The notes: generated from the letters alone by a model not told the origin. A stretch of DNA of 64,000 bases from Luteolibacter pohnpeiensis (GCF_016595435.1 NZ_JAENIJ010000009.1:62001-126000), one strand, 5' to 3'. Shown: positions 34,602 through 43,446, counted from the stretch's first letter. Program-made: numbers and translations.

Positions 34602-35135
34602 CTATGGATTTCCGCCAATTTCGCTATCCAGGTGGTGGATTTGATCTTGTAAATCGTTGCTCAAATCAGCCACTTCTGTCTCCAGCTCGGCCTTCAGTTC
34701 ATCCCGATTTTCCATTGCGCTTTTGACGCTTGGGTGAACCACTCCCAAGCCATCAGCCTCCAGCTCGGCGACTTTTCTTTTCGCCGCCAAGTAGTTGGAA
34801 AAGAGCGAGTGATCGGATGACTTGAGCCCTTCCGCGAATGACAACAATTCGTCTCCTTCGAGATGGTGTAACTTTTCCAACTGCTCCTTGAGCCGGATCG
34901 AGCGGCGCTGTTTCTCCGCTTTGAGCCCACCCGCCGCATGGCGATTGCTTTGAGGGATTTCTGTCGATTGTTCAGCCAATTCGTTGGAGTTGACTGATTT
35001 TTGCAGCCTGCCCTGTGGTTCTGCCGACACCTCCGACGTCCGGTTGGAAACCGAACGGTCATGCTGGGGCCAAAAGAAAAACAGAGCAGCACCAAGCACA
35101 CACAAGCCGACGACAAGTTTCAGTGTTCTCGACAT
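34602..35135 (-). CDS. Small signal-anchored, charged helical protein
   Basis: The start is taken at ATG 35135 (MSRTLKLVVGLCVLGAALFFFW); the longer frame uses GTG. The roughly 177-residue product has one N-terminal membrane segment followed by a highly charged region likely to form coiled coils (SIRLKEQLEKLHHLEGDELLSF and AKRKVAELEADGL, quoted in part). No family is recognised. It probably faces the periplasm. The gene stands alone, convergent with the preceding membrane-protein gene. Confidence 0.6.
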   Translation of the reverse strand: MSRTLKLVVGLCVLGAALFFFWPQHDRSVSNRTSEVSAEPQGRLQKSVNSNELAEQSTEIPQSNRHAAGGLKAEKQRRSIRLKEQLEKLHHLEGDELLSFAEGLKSSDHSLFSNYLAAKRKVAELEADGLGVVHPSVKSAMENRDELKAELETEVADLSNDLQDQIHHLDSEIGGNP

Positions 35136-35219
35136 CGTCGCATACACTAGGTTTTACAGATCGAAACACAAGACCAAACGTTGATATAGAAACCTCACCA
35201 GTAAGTGGCGATTCTCGTG

Positions 35220-35948
35220 CTACGGCACGATGGATTCATCCAGTTTGAATGCTTCCCGCGCCTTGGCATACAGCCGCACGTATTCCGCCTCCAGCGCTGC
35301 CGCAAACTCTGCCCGACCTGCATGCGTCCGCGCTCCTGGCCCGGCGAACATGGGGGCTCCCACATAGACCCACAATCGACCGCGCTTTGCGGGTAACCAC
35401 GGTCCGATGTTCACCAGCCGATGCGTCCCCAGCACAATCACCGGCACCACCGGTTTGCCGGACCAAGCAGCCAGGGTGCAGACGCCTTGCTTGACCCTCG
35501 CACCGCGCAGGACGGATTGCTCACCGCACATCAATTCACCCTCAGGGAAAATCCCCACGGCTTCGCCCCGCGCCAGACGGCGGAGGCCTTCACGGATCGT
35601 CGGAATCGCTGACCCTTGCCGATCGACCCGCAGCGCTCCGCCTAAATACAACACCGTCCGCATCGGCCAATAGCGGTAGAACTCGATCCGGGAAACCCAG
35701 CTGATCTTGCGTGAGGTGACCACACTCATCACCACAGGGTCCAGATGGCTGACATGGCTGACCGCGATCACCATGCCATCCTTTGCATTCAATGTTTCCA
35801 ACCCTGCGCACTTCACCCGCATGGTGCAGGCAAAGATGCCCCGCCACAAACTACGACAAAAGGCGTAGAAGCTGGCTGGCTGCTTCGATCCCGCTTTAAC
35901 CGGTACTCCGCCGGGATAGCGGATCGCCTCAATCCATTTGCCGATCAT
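35220..35948 (-). CDS. plsC: 1-acyl-glycerol-3-phosphate acyltransferase (PlsC family)
   Basis: The 242-residue protein has the acyltransferase signature SHVSHLDP (HxxxxD) near residue 64 and the acyl-acceptor motif GIFPEGE near 153. PlsC transfers a second acyl chain to lysophosphatidic acid at the inner membrane to give phosphatidic acid. Sequence between the motifs (KISWVSRIEFYRYWPM) is typical of the family. The start codon overlaps the rlmN stop by 4 bp, so they are translationally coupled. Whether it is the main PlsC or an accessory lysophospholipid acyltransferase cannot be told from one gene. Confidence 0.87.
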   Translation of the reverse strand: MIGKWIEAIRYPGGVPVKAGSKQPASFYAFCRSLWRGIFACTMRVKCAGLETLNAKDGMVIAVSHVSHLDPVVMSVVTSRKISWVSRIEFYRYWPMRTVLYLGGALRVDRQGSAIPTIREGLRRLARGEAVGIFPEGELMCGEQSVLRGARVKQGVCTLAAWSGKPVVPVIVLGTHRLVNIGPWLPAKRGRLWVYVGAPMFAGPGARTHAGRAEFAAALEAEYVRLYAKAREAFKLDESIVP

Positions 35949-37036
35949 GGATTGTCCGCCACCCGCTTGCGTTTATCCGCCTTCAACTGGCCGCAACCCG
36001 CCGCCACATCGATTCCACGGCGCTGGCGGAAAGTGCAGGGAAATCCTGCATCTAACAAAATCCTCTGGAACTCGATTCCCGCCGAACGAGCCGCCGCCTG
36101 ACCGGCGAAACCACCGGTTGGATTCAGCGGAATCAAATTCACGTGCGCGTCAATTCCATCTAACAGATCAACCAATTTCCGCGCAACTTCCGGTGAGTCG
36201 TTTTTTCCAGCAATCAGCGTCCAGCCAAAAAAGATCCGTTTCCCGGTAATTCGGCCATAATCCCGACAAGCGGAGATCAGCATTTCCAGCGACCAGCGCT
36301 TGCCTGCGGGAACCAATGCCGTGCGCTCTTCCTCGGTGGCACCATGCAAGCTCACCGCCAACCTGTAAGGTCGTTCCTCCTCCGCCATTTTCAGAATCGC
36401 AGGTACGACTCCCACCGTACTGATGGCGATTTTAGCCGGGCCGATGCTTGCACCCCGGACATCGGAAACAATGTCCATCGCCTTCATCACCGCGTCGTAG
36501 TTGTGCAGCGGTTCGCCCATGCCCATGAGAACCAGATTTCGCAACCGCTTGTCAGGCTCGGTTTGCTTGAGCACACGGCGCACATGCAGCACCTGGGCCA
36601 CGATTTCACCCGGCCGCAAATGCCGGACAAATCCCATCTGGCCAGTGGCACAGAACACGCATCCCATCGCGCATCCCGCCTGGGTGCTGATGCATGCGGT
36701 CTGGCGGCCGTCATAGCCCATCAGAACGGTTTCAATGGTCTGGCCATCCGTCAGCCGCAGCAGGAACTTCTGCGTCAGCCCATCGCTGCTGCGGATTTCC
36801 TCGACCACTTCCGGAACATCGAGTGAGTAAGCCTTGCCATCGCCAACGTTCGACTCAACCCATCGCAGCAGGGGAGGGGATAAATCCGCGCGAGCTGCGA
36901 GATTCACTTCACCTTCGCGATGAATCGCCCGCCACAACGCCTTCGCGTGGTGTGCATTGACACCATCACTTTCCAGCAAAGCGCTGATTTCGGAAAAACC
37001 GAAATCATGCAGCGATCGCCGGACCGTGTAGCTCAT
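35945..37036 (-). CDS. rlmN: 23S rRNA (adenine-2503-C2)-methyltransferase RlmN
   Basis: RlmN is a radical-SAM enzyme that methylates A2503 of 23S rRNA and also A37 of some tRNAs. The [4Fe-4S] motif appears as CAMGCVFCATG (CxxxCxxC), followed by the SAM-binding MGMGEPLHNYD and the two methyl-carrier Cys regions, one of them in the C-terminal FPCTFRQRRG. The start is set at ATG 37036 (MSYTVRRSL); the longer frame starts with TTG. Length of about 363 residues is normal. It forms a two-gene unit with plsC. Confidence 0.95.
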   Translation of the reverse strand: MSYTVRRSLHDFGFSEISALLESDGVNAHHAKALWRAIHREGEVNLAARADLSPPLLRWVESNVGDGKAYSLDVPEVVEEIRSSDGLTQKFLLRLTDGQTIETVLMGYDGRQTACISTQAGCAMGCVFCATGQMGFVRHLRPGEIVAQVLHVRRVLKQTEPDKRLRNLVLMGMGEPLHNYDAVMKAMDIVSDVRGASIGPAKIAISTVGVVPAILKMAEEERPYRLAVSLHGATEEERTALVPAGKRWSLEMLISACRDYGRITGKRIFFGWTLIAGKNDSPEVARKLVDLLDGIDAHVNLIPLNPTGGFAGQAAARSAGIEFQRILLDAGFPCTFRQRRGIDVAAGCGQLKADKRKRVADNP

Positions 37037-37131
37037 GGCGCAATCCAACCGCTGCAACGCCAACGATCAAGCCCGATCTGCCATACCTCGACCTTGCCGA
37101 ATTCTCAAGCAACTGATAGTTCACTGCTTCA

Positions 37132-37341
37132 ATGATCCAATGGTACTACGCGAAAGGCGGCCAACAAATGGGCCCAGTGACATTTGAAGAGCTACAGGCG
37201 CTCGCAACAAGTGGTGGCCTGATGCCTGGCGATTTGGTCTGGAATCAATCCATGAAAGACTGGCTACCGGCTTCGTCGGTGTCTGGTATTTTCAATGGAA
37301 CCAGTTCGTTCAGTCCCTATGCGACACCTCCAAGTTCCTGA
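37132..37341 (+). CDS. GYF_2-domain protein, cut off by an in-frame TGA
   Basis: The 69-residue frame is a complete GYF_2-type domain: WYYAKGGQQMGPVTFEELQAL and DLVWNQSMKDWLPA are its usual landmarks. These domains bind proline-rich peptides and often precede membrane domains in bacteria. The frame ends at TGA (37339-37341), and the same frame continues directly into the membrane protein that starts at 37360. The nearby paralogue has Phe where this TGA falls. This is therefore probably the N-terminal part of one interrupted gene. Confidence 0.6.
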   Translation: MIQWYYAKGGQQMGPVTFEELQALATSGGLMPGDLVWNQSMKDWLPASSVSGIFNGTSSFSPYATPPSS

Positions 37342-37359
37342 ACCGACCCTGAGCCACTT

Positions 37360-38196
37360 GTGCAAGGAGAGTCGTTATCTGAGATCGTCCCTGGAGGTGA
37401 TCCAGTTCAAATCGGAAAGTGCATCTCCCGAGGTTTCACATTGACCAAGCGGAATGTCGTAATCGCGCTGCTCGCCGCAATCATTTATCTCGTAGTAACC
37501 CTGATCTGTAATTTCGGATTTAAAAAGATGGATGAAGCATTCGGTTGGGGAAAGAATGTCGAAGTTCCAACATTATTTAATTCAAGTTCCAGTAGCTTCC
37601 CATCATCGCCATCGCACCCAAGCTACCCGCGTCCTCCAATTCACACAAGGCAACCGAGTCTGCCTAATACCCTTTTATCACAATTCGTAAGCGCCTTTTT
37701 AGCGATAGGTCTAGTATCGCTGAGTTTGCCTATAGTATCCGGCAAAAAGAGTGGCTTAAAGTTCATATGTCCAAATGTTTCGCATTTCTTCAAGTCAATA
37801 CTAGTTCTTTATCCATTTTATTTACTCGTAGATATAGCCTACTCATTAGTCAATCCTCTCATTTTAGTATTACCCATACTCATTATTACAATCACATTAA
37901 TGGTTCGTTATGGGTATTTTATCCATGCGATTATCGATCGAGATATGAATCCATTGGAGGCACTAAAATACAGCGCAAAGATCACAACAAACAATCGACT
38001 AAACCTTTTCGTCTTGTGGATGGCGTCCATTGGCATCCTTATTCTTGGAGCAATCGCTTTATGTGTCGGCGTTCTGTTCGCAATTCCGATGCTTTTCATC
38101 ATGTCATCGGTAGCCTATCGCTGGATGCAATACGGCCACCGCGCCGCGATGGACCACCCCGGCACGGAGATTCCGATGCTTTCTTCCATCGAGTGA
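37360..38196 (+). CDS. Polytopic membrane protein, C-terminal part of the TGA-interrupted gene
   Basis: The 278-residue frame begins at a GTG and is in phase with the GYF_2 frame upstream; only the TGA and six codons separate them. It has about five or six membrane segments, a proline/serine-rich linker (about residues 73-100) and a conserved closing RDMNPLEALKYSAKITTNNR...LNLFVLWMASIGILILGAIAL pattern (quoted in part) shared with the next gene. A+T content and use of TTA/ATA codons are clearly higher than in neighbours. If the TGA is real and not read through, internal initiation would be needed for expression. Confidence 0.6.
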   Translation: MQGESLSEIVPGGDPVQIGKCISRGFTLTKRNVVIALLAAIIYLVVTLICNFGFKKMDEAFGWGKNVEVPTLFNSSSSSFPSSPSHPSYPRPPIHTRQPSLPNTLLSQFVSAFLAIGLVSLSLPIVSGKKSGLKFICPNVSHFFKSILVLYPFYLLVDIAYSLVNPLILVLPILIITITLMVRYGYFIHAIIDRDMNPLEALKYSAKITTNNRLNLFVLWMASIGILILGAIALCVGVLFAIPMLFIMSSVAYRWMQYGHRAAMDHPGTEIPMLSSIE

Positions 38197-38239
38197 TTGC
38201 TCGCGTTCGATCGGATTACGCAATGCGCGAAATCATCGA

Positions 38240-38268
38240 GCGGACTGGCCTTACTCCAGCCAGTCCGC
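38240..38268. other. Intergenic hairpin between two paralogous membrane-protein genes
   Basis: GCGGACTGGC (38240-38249) and GCCAGTCCGC (38259-38268) form a perfect 10-bp stem around a 9-nt loop. No T-run follows on either strand, so it is not a standard terminator. It may stabilise the upstream transcript or tune expression of the downstream gene. Confidence 0.55.
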
Positions 38269-38296
38269 CATCCACCGGACTCTCAAAAATGGTCTC

Positions 38297-39127
38297 ATGA
38301 GCGATTGGCATTCAGGCAACAATGGCTCCATGAAGAAGACTGCCTCCACCAATCCTTATGCGGCACCTGATAGCAGTTTCGCCGAGCCGGAACCCGCGCC
38401 GTTAGGTGAAGCGCTTCAAGAAATTCCACCTGGCAGCGATCCTCTCAACGTATGGCTTTGCGTGAAACGTGGGTTCAAATTGACGAAACGAAATTATCTA
38501 ACACTGATTTTGACGATCTCGGTAATCTTTATCATTTATCTGGTTAGTCATCACTTTCTAAGAAACCATGGTTTACTTGGCACATTCGCAATTCAGCTGA
38601 TCGTTCTTTATTTTACTCTATGTATCAAAAAGGTATGTCTAAATGCTGTCTCCGGGCGAGTGATTCGACTTCACCAGGTACTCAGCTTCGGTGTCCCACG
38701 ATACCTGAAAATCTCACTCCTCATCGCGCCCGTTTTTGCGGTTTTTGATAGTTTAAAGTATTTGCCAGTTCCGATGATACTATATTGGATCATCCTGCTA
38801 CTTATCTTAGGCTTTTATATTCCATACGGTTTCTTCACCTATGCGATCATCGATCGAAATATGGGAGTGCTAGAATCACTTCGATACAGTGCAAAAATCA
38901 CCACCTTTAACCGGCCGAATGTCTTCATTCTATGGATGGCATCCGTTGCGGTGATTGCTGTAGGGATCATGGCCATTTATTTTGGCATTTTGTTCACTTA
39001 TCCGGTTGCCATTCTTGCCAACGCCGCAGCCTACCGCTGGCTCCAATATGGCGATCGAGCGCTATTGGACCATCCCGGCACGAAGATTCCGATGCTTTCT
39101 TCCACTCAGGTCACGTCCAAATCTTAA
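38297..39127 (+). CDS. Polytopic membrane protein, paralogue of the preceding one
   Basis: The 276-residue protein has a short N-terminal segment with TNPYAAPDSSFAEPEPAP and PPGSDPLNVWLCVKRGFKLTKRN (quoted in part), then about six membrane helices ending in RNMGVLESLRYSAKITTFNR and FILWMASVAVIAVG. It matches the preceding gene along its length but lacks a GYF_2 domain. A signal peptide is absent. The nucleotide composition is also A+T-rich. The alignment with its paralogue shows that the in-frame TGA upstream replaces a Phe codon. Function unknown. Confidence 0.65.
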   Translation: MSDWHSGNNGSMKKTASTNPYAAPDSSFAEPEPAPLGEALQEIPPGSDPLNVWLCVKRGFKLTKRNYLTLILTISVIFIIYLVSHHFLRNHGLLGTFAIQLIVLYFTLCIKKVCLNAVSGRVIRLHQVLSFGVPRYLKISLLIAPVFAVFDSLKYLPVPMILYWIILLLILGFYIPYGFFTYAIIDRNMGVLESLRYSAKITTFNRPNVFILWMASVAVIAVGIMAIYFGILFTYPVAILANAAAYRWLQYGDRALLDHPGTKIPMLSSTQVTSKS

Positions 39128-39130
39128 GGA

Positions 39131-40096
39131 TCACAAGCGCGGGAACCGCAGCAATCGATCGCCTGCCGTGATGAACACGGATTTGCCGTCTGCACCGCCA
39201 AACGCGATGTTGGCGGTCGGCCGATGAGCCCACACGCGACCTAGCAATTTTCCCTCAGCTGAAATGATCAGCAATCCGCCGGAACCGGTGGTCCAGACGT
39301 TTCCATCCGCATCCACCTTGAAACCATCCGCTCCGCCGCCTTTTTCGATTTTCGACATGTCGAAAAACACCCGGCGCTCGCCAACACCACCCTCTTCACG
39401 GATCGGATAAGCGTAAATTCGCGGGTCCGAACCATCCGAGCTGCCGACGAAAAGCGTCTTCCCATCCGAAGAAAGCGCGATCCCGTTGGGGCGATTGAAC
39501 TCCTTGGATATCAAACTCACCGCTCCGTCGTCTGGATCGATCCGGAACACACCGCAAAAATCCAGTTCACGATGCGGGTCATCGGCTTGGCCCGGCAGAC
39601 CATACACCGGATCGGTGAAGTAAATCGCGCCGCTGGGGTGCACCACCAAGTCATTCGGACTATTCAGACGCTTGCCCTCAAACCGATCCGCAAGGGTGAT
39701 TTTCCCTCCGTTTGGGGTCAGGGCAGAAATTCTCCGATCGCCATGTTCCGCGCAAAGCAGCCTGCCTGCGGCATCAAAGGTCAGCCCGTTCGAACCCGGC
39801 TCGCGGCCGTAATCCGCGATACCCGTGTAGCCAGACGGTTTCATGAAATCGCGTAACCCAGTCTCTGGATTCCAGGCGTGGATCACATTGTTCGGGATGT
39901 CGGAAAACAGCAGCTCGCCTGATTTTTCATCCCAAACCGGGCCTTCCGCCCACTTGAATCCGGTTGCCAGGACCTCGATGGCCGCGTCCTTCGGCACCAA
40001 TTGGTCGAGCGCGGGATCAATCCGCTCAATCGTCGGGTCCTCCTGAGCAGCTGCCATCATTGCGAGCGAAAAAAACCATGCTGAGATCCATTTCAT
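39131..40096 (-). CDS. Exported SMP-30/gluconolactonase-like beta-propeller protein
   Basis: The start at ATG 40096 gives a signal peptide (MKWISAWFFSLAMMAAAQ); the longer frame begins with TTG and would bury it. The 321-residue mature type is a six-bladed propeller of the SMP-30/LRE family, with the first metal Glu in TGFKWAEGPVWDEKSGELLF, EPGSNGLTFDAAGRLLCAEHGD, SPNDLVVHPSGAIYFTDPVYG and FNRPNGIALSSDGKTLFV (each quoted in part). Members hydrolyse sugar lactones with a divalent metal. Periplasmic sugar-acid metabolism is inferred. It lies directly downstream of nth. Confidence 0.85.
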   Translation of the reverse strand: MKWISAWFFSLAMMAAAQEDPTIERIDPALDQLVPKDAAIEVLATGFKWAEGPVWDEKSGELLFSDIPNNVIHAWNPETGLRDFMKPSGYTGIADYGREPGSNGLTFDAAGRLLCAEHGDRRISALTPNGGKITLADRFEGKRLNSPNDLVVHPSGAIYFTDPVYGLPGQADDPHRELDFCGVFRIDPDDGAVSLISKEFNRPNGIALSSDGKTLFVGSSDGSDPRIYAYPIREEGGVGERRVFFDMSKIEKGGGADGFKVDADGNVWTTGSGGLLIISAEGKLLGRVWAHRPTANIAFGGADGKSVFITAGDRLLRFPRL

Positions 40097-40128
40097 CCCG
40101 TTTATAAGCACCTTGGACTCATGATTTA

Positions 40129-40755
40129 TCAAGGCTTTACGAAAAGCTCACGACACAGCAGGCAGCTTTTTCCATCACAGCCGCGGGCTTTGCAGTGTTC
40201 GCGGCCGTAAAAAATGATCTGCAAGTGCAGCCGGTTCCAGGATTCGCGGGGAAACAGCTTTTTCAGATCGCGCTCGGTTTGTTCCACGTTTTTCCCGGTG
40301 GTCAATTTCCAACGGGTCGCCAACCGGTGGATGTGCGTATCGACGGGAAAGGCCGGCACTCCAAACGCCTGCGCCATCACCACCGAAGCGGTTTTGTGGC
40401 CGACGCCCGGCAGTTCTTCCAGTGCCGCAAAGTCCGCAGGAACCTCACCGCCGTATTTCTCCACCAGGATCTTCGACAGACCGGAAATCGCCGCCGCCTT
40501 GCGCGGGGACAGCCCGCAAGGCCGGATAATCGCCTGAATTTCAGCGACCGGGACCTTCATCATGTCGTGGGGGTTGTTTGCCAGGGCAAACAGGGCAGGG
40601 GTGATCTGGTTTACACGAATGTCGGTGCATTGGGCGGATAGCAAAACCGCGACCAGCAGTGTGTAGGCATCCGTATGGTCCAGCGGGATCGGCGTCTCCG
40701 GGTAAAGTTCGTTGAGACGCTGCAATAAATGCGCCGCGCGTTGCTGCTTGGTCAT
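40129..40755 (-). CDS. nth: Endonuclease III (DNA glycosylase/AP lyase)
   Basis: Nth removes oxidised pyrimidines and nicks at abasic sites in base-excision repair. The start at ATG 40755 (MTKQQRAAHLLQRLNELYP) follows the family. The helix-hairpin-helix LPGVGHKTA contains the catalytic Lys, and the catalytic Asp is in FPVDTHIHRL. The C-terminal Cys residues for the [4Fe-4S] cluster are CKARGC and SCLLC; the spacing C-x4-C-x4-C-x2-C differs from the classical C-x6-C-x2-C-x5-C of E. coli. The stop codon is 32 bp before the lactonase-like start. Confidence 0.92.
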   Translation of the reverse strand: MTKQQRAAHLLQRLNELYPETPIPLDHTDAYTLLVAVLLSAQCTDIRVNQITPALFALANNPHDMMKVPVAEIQAIIRPCGLSPRKAAAISGLSKILVEKYGGEVPADFAALEELPGVGHKTASVVMAQAFGVPAFPVDTHIHRLATRWKLTTGKNVEQTERDLKKLFPRESWNRLHLQIIFYGREHCKARGCDGKSCLLCRELFVKP

Positions 40756-40832
40756 GGCCCATTGTCCGGGCCGGAAAAAAAGTTGCAAGCCAGGTGACTT
40801 GTCCGGGCAGTTCATTCGTCTAAGGTCGCGTC

Positions 40833-41615
40833 ATGCGCCGGTATCGTTCCCTACTCCTCGCCTTGCTTCTCCTTTTCGGAGAACTGGGCTGGTTGTTCTG
40901 GACACCGATTTCAGGCTGGGTGCGGCATGCCGAGGAGAGTTTGCAAGGAATCCGCCTCACCAACACCCCCAAACTGGTGCCAAATCCGGAAGAATATGCG
41001 GTGTTGACCCGCGAAGTCGAACGCTGGCGGACCGATCTCGCCACCCGCTATGCAAACGCACCATCGCCGGAAGAGCGCGCGCAAGTTGTGTCCGATGCGA
41101 GGATGCTTCTGGAAAAAGCAATGCCCGCCATGATGCGTTGCTGGCTCGGAACGCCCTATGATTTCAATGGCACCGCGTCCGCACCAGGCTCGGACAAGAT
41201 TGCTTGCGGCTACTTCGTCGCCACGGTGCTGAAAGACGCTGGATTCCGCGTCAATCGTTACCGTTTGGCGCAGCAGCCGTCTGAAAACATCCTGCGCACC
41301 TTTCTCTCCAAAGATTCCTGTCTGCTCAAGATCGGCGTCAGTTACGACCACTTCACTGACGACATCTCGTCCCTCGAACCGGGGATTTACGTGCTGGGTC
41401 TGGATACCCATGTGGGATTTCTTCTGATCGATCCAAGTGGCTTCCGCTTCATCCATTCCTCCGGGCGAAGACCTTGGTGCGTGGTTGAGCAAAGCCGCGA
41501 CGAGGCCCTGGTGGTCAAGCTTTCCAACTGGCGCATGCTGGGAAATCTAACAGCGGATCCCGACCTGATCCGGCAGTGGCTGGAAGGCAATCCGATCGCA
41601 GTTCACGGCACCTGA
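40833..41615 (+). CDS. Membrane-anchored NlpC/P60- or CHAP-like protein, putative
   Basis: The 260-residue product has an N-terminal membrane segment (about residues 6-25). The second half resembles a papain-fold cysteine peptidase: GTPYDFNGTASAP, then IACGYFVATVL with a candidate nucleophilic Cys, and LDTHVGFLLID with a candidate His. Such domains cut peptidoglycan peptides in the periplasm. The similarity is by arrangement only and the identification is tentative. The gene is divergent from nth with under 80 bp between starts, and leads into the SGNH hydrolase 47 bp downstream. Confidence 0.6.
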   Translation: MRRYRSLLLALLLLFGELGWLFWTPISGWVRHAEESLQGIRLTNTPKLVPNPEEYAVLTREVERWRTDLATRYANAPSPEERAQVVSDARMLLEKAMPAMMRCWLGTPYDFNGTASAPGSDKIACGYFVATVLKDAGFRVNRYRLAQQPSENILRTFLSKDSCLLKIGVSYDHFTDDISSLEPGIYVLGLDTHVGFLLIDPSGFRFIHSSGRRPWCVVEQSRDEALVVKLSNWRMLGNLTADPDLIRQWLEGNPIAVHGT

Positions 41616-41662
41616 AGGATTTAGCGAAGACTTGCGGAATTCCGAGCGTAAGAAGAATCCCC

Positions 41663-42913
41663 ATGATGAGGCATTTATCACTCCGTATTGTTTCGCTGCT
41701 CGTGCTCGTGACTCCGCTTGCCCGGGCGGACTATGCGTTCCGCGACGGCGATCGGGTCGCATTTCTGGGCGACAGCATCACCGCTGCGCGCGGATACACC
41801 AAAATCATTGAGCATTACACGCTGATGCGGTTTCCCGATCGCAAAATCACCTTCGTGAATGCCGGTGTCGGCGGCGATACCGCATCGGGCTGCCTGAAAC
41901 GGCTCGATCGTGATGTCTTCGATCGCGGTGCCACCGTGGTCACGGTCGCCTTCGGCATCAACGACATCGGCTGGGGAACCAAAGCCGACGATGAACACCG
42001 CAAGGCCTACCTCGACGGCATCCGCACCATCATCGCCCGTTGCAAGGAACATCACGTCCGCCCCATCATCTGCTCCGCCGCCATCACGGCGGAAGATCCG
42101 GACACCGCAGAGAAGGGCTACCTCCAAGGCATGATGGACGAAGGCCTCGAACTGGCGCGTTCACTGGGCGCGGAAACCGTGGATGTCCAACGCACGATGC
42201 GGGAAATCCAGCGCCGCGTCCTCAACACCAATGCCTCCAAGGCGAACGCAGAGGAGCACGATCACCTGCACATCAAGGACGGCATTCACCTGGCGGAACT
42301 GGGAGATCTGGCCATGGCCTACTCGATCATCAAGGGTCTCGGTGCGCCGGAGGAAGTTTCCACCGCCACCATTGATGCGGATACCGGCAAGATCGTCAGC
42401 AGTTCCGGTTGTAAAATCAGCGAAGTTGCCCACCAGCCCGGAGAATTGGAATTTACCCGGCTCGACGAAGGTCTGCCGGTTAACTTCGGGCCGCTTTCAC
42501 AGCTGAAATACCAATGGGTGCCGATTCCCGATGGCATCAATGGCTATCGCTTGAAAATCGCAAACCTCGCCGCTGGAAAATACGAAATCAAAGCCGGAGG
42601 ACGTCCGCTGGGGACCGCTTCCGCGCAGGATCTGGCGGCTGGCATCAATCTTTCCTCCATGACCGGCAACGGCTGGGAACCCGGCGGTCCATGGGACGTC
42701 CAATCGAATGTCGAAATGCAGCTGGTGGAAGCTCGCGACCGGCTGTTCATGGCGCAGCACACCGAGGAACAATATCCGATGGAACAACCGAATCTGTCCG
42801 AAGCAACCAAACATATTGGTGCGCTGGAAAAGCAACTCATCGAAAACCAACGTGAAGTTGCCAAACCCCGGCCCTATCACTTCGTGATCAGCAAAGTCGC
42901 TGACGATAGCTGA
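41663..42913 (+). CDS. Secreted SGNH/GDSL-family hydrolase
   Basis: The start at 41663 gives the signal peptide MMRHLSLRIVSLLVLVTPLARA; the longer frame overlaps the preceding gene. The four SGNH blocks are present: block I FLGDSIT with the catalytic Ser, block II NAGVGGDTASG with Gly, block III FGINDIG with Asn, and block V KDGIHL with catalytic Asp/His. Family members remove acetyl or acyl groups from polysaccharides or lipids. The C-terminal 150 residues form an extra domain common in planctomycete and verrucomicrobial members. Expected to be periplasmic or extracellular and possibly involved in glycan deacetylation. Confidence 0.87.
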   Translation: MMRHLSLRIVSLLVLVTPLARADYAFRDGDRVAFLGDSITAARGYTKIIEHYTLMRFPDRKITFVNAGVGGDTASGCLKRLDRDVFDRGATVVTVAFGINDIGWGTKADDEHRKAYLDGIRTIIARCKEHHVRPIICSAAITAEDPDTAEKGYLQGMMDEGLELARSLGAETVDVQRTMREIQRRVLNTNASKANAEEHDHLHIKDGIHLAELGDLAMAYSIIKGLGAPEEVSTATIDADTGKIVSSSGCKISEVAHQPGELEFTRLDEGLPVNFGPLSQLKYQWVPIPDGINGYRLKIANLAAGKYEIKAGGRPLGTASAQDLAAGINLSSMTGNGWEPGGPWDVQSNVEMQLVEARDRLFMAQHTEEQYPMEQPNLSEATKHIGALEKQLIENQREVAKPRPYHFVISKVADDS

Positions 42914-42987
42914 GATCGCTGCGACGAATTCGGCGGGCGGGCGAATTTCAGATTGGAATTGAGCCCGCCATGCCGAAGCTCGGCGGC

Positions 42988-43446
42988 ATGTTCAACATCG
43001 TCCTGGTCGAGCCTGAAATCCCTCACAATGCCGGCGCCGCCGGGCGATTGGCTCTCGCGACCGACTCGACCCTGCACTTGGTGAAGCCGCTCGGGTTTTC
43101 CTTGGAAGACAAGCACGTCCGCCGCACCGGGCTGGATTACTGGCAGGACGTGAAGCTCAAGGTTTGGGAATCCTACGACGAATTCTGCGCCGCCAACGCG
43201 GATGGCAGAATGTGGTTCCTCAGCACCAAAGCCAAGCAATCGCCATGGACCGCCGAATTTCAACCCGGGGATTTCCTCGTCTTCGGCCGCGAAACCAAAG
43301 GCCTGCCGGAATCCGTCGTCTTCGCCGCTGGCGACCAAGCGCTCCGCATCCCCATGGCCCCGGGCGGGACACGCAGCCTCAATCTTTCCACTGCCGTAGC
43401 GATCGTCCTCTACGAAGCCGCCCGCCAGCAGGATCCGGGGTGGTGA
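42988..43446 (+). CDS. trmL: tRNA (cytidine/uridine-34-2'-O)-methyltransferase TrmL
   Basis: TrmL is a SPOUT (trefoil-knot) enzyme methylating the ribose of the wobble base in two tRNA-Leu species. The start at 42988 gives MFNIVLVEPEIPHNAGAAGR, the usual family beginning; an ATG at 42970 is an alternative. Motif 2 FGRETKGLPESV and motif 3 IPMAPGGTRSLNLSTAVAIV (SAM-binding knot) are intact. At 152 residues it is the normal length. It stands alone, convergent with the SDR gene that follows by 1 bp. Confidence 0.93.
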   Translation: MFNIVLVEPEIPHNAGAAGRLALATDSTLHLVKPLGFSLEDKHVRRTGLDYWQDVKLKVWESYDEFCAANADGRMWFLSTKAKQSPWTAEFQPGDFLVFGRETKGLPESVVFAAGDQALRIPMAPGGTRSLNLSTAVAIVLYEAARQQDPGW

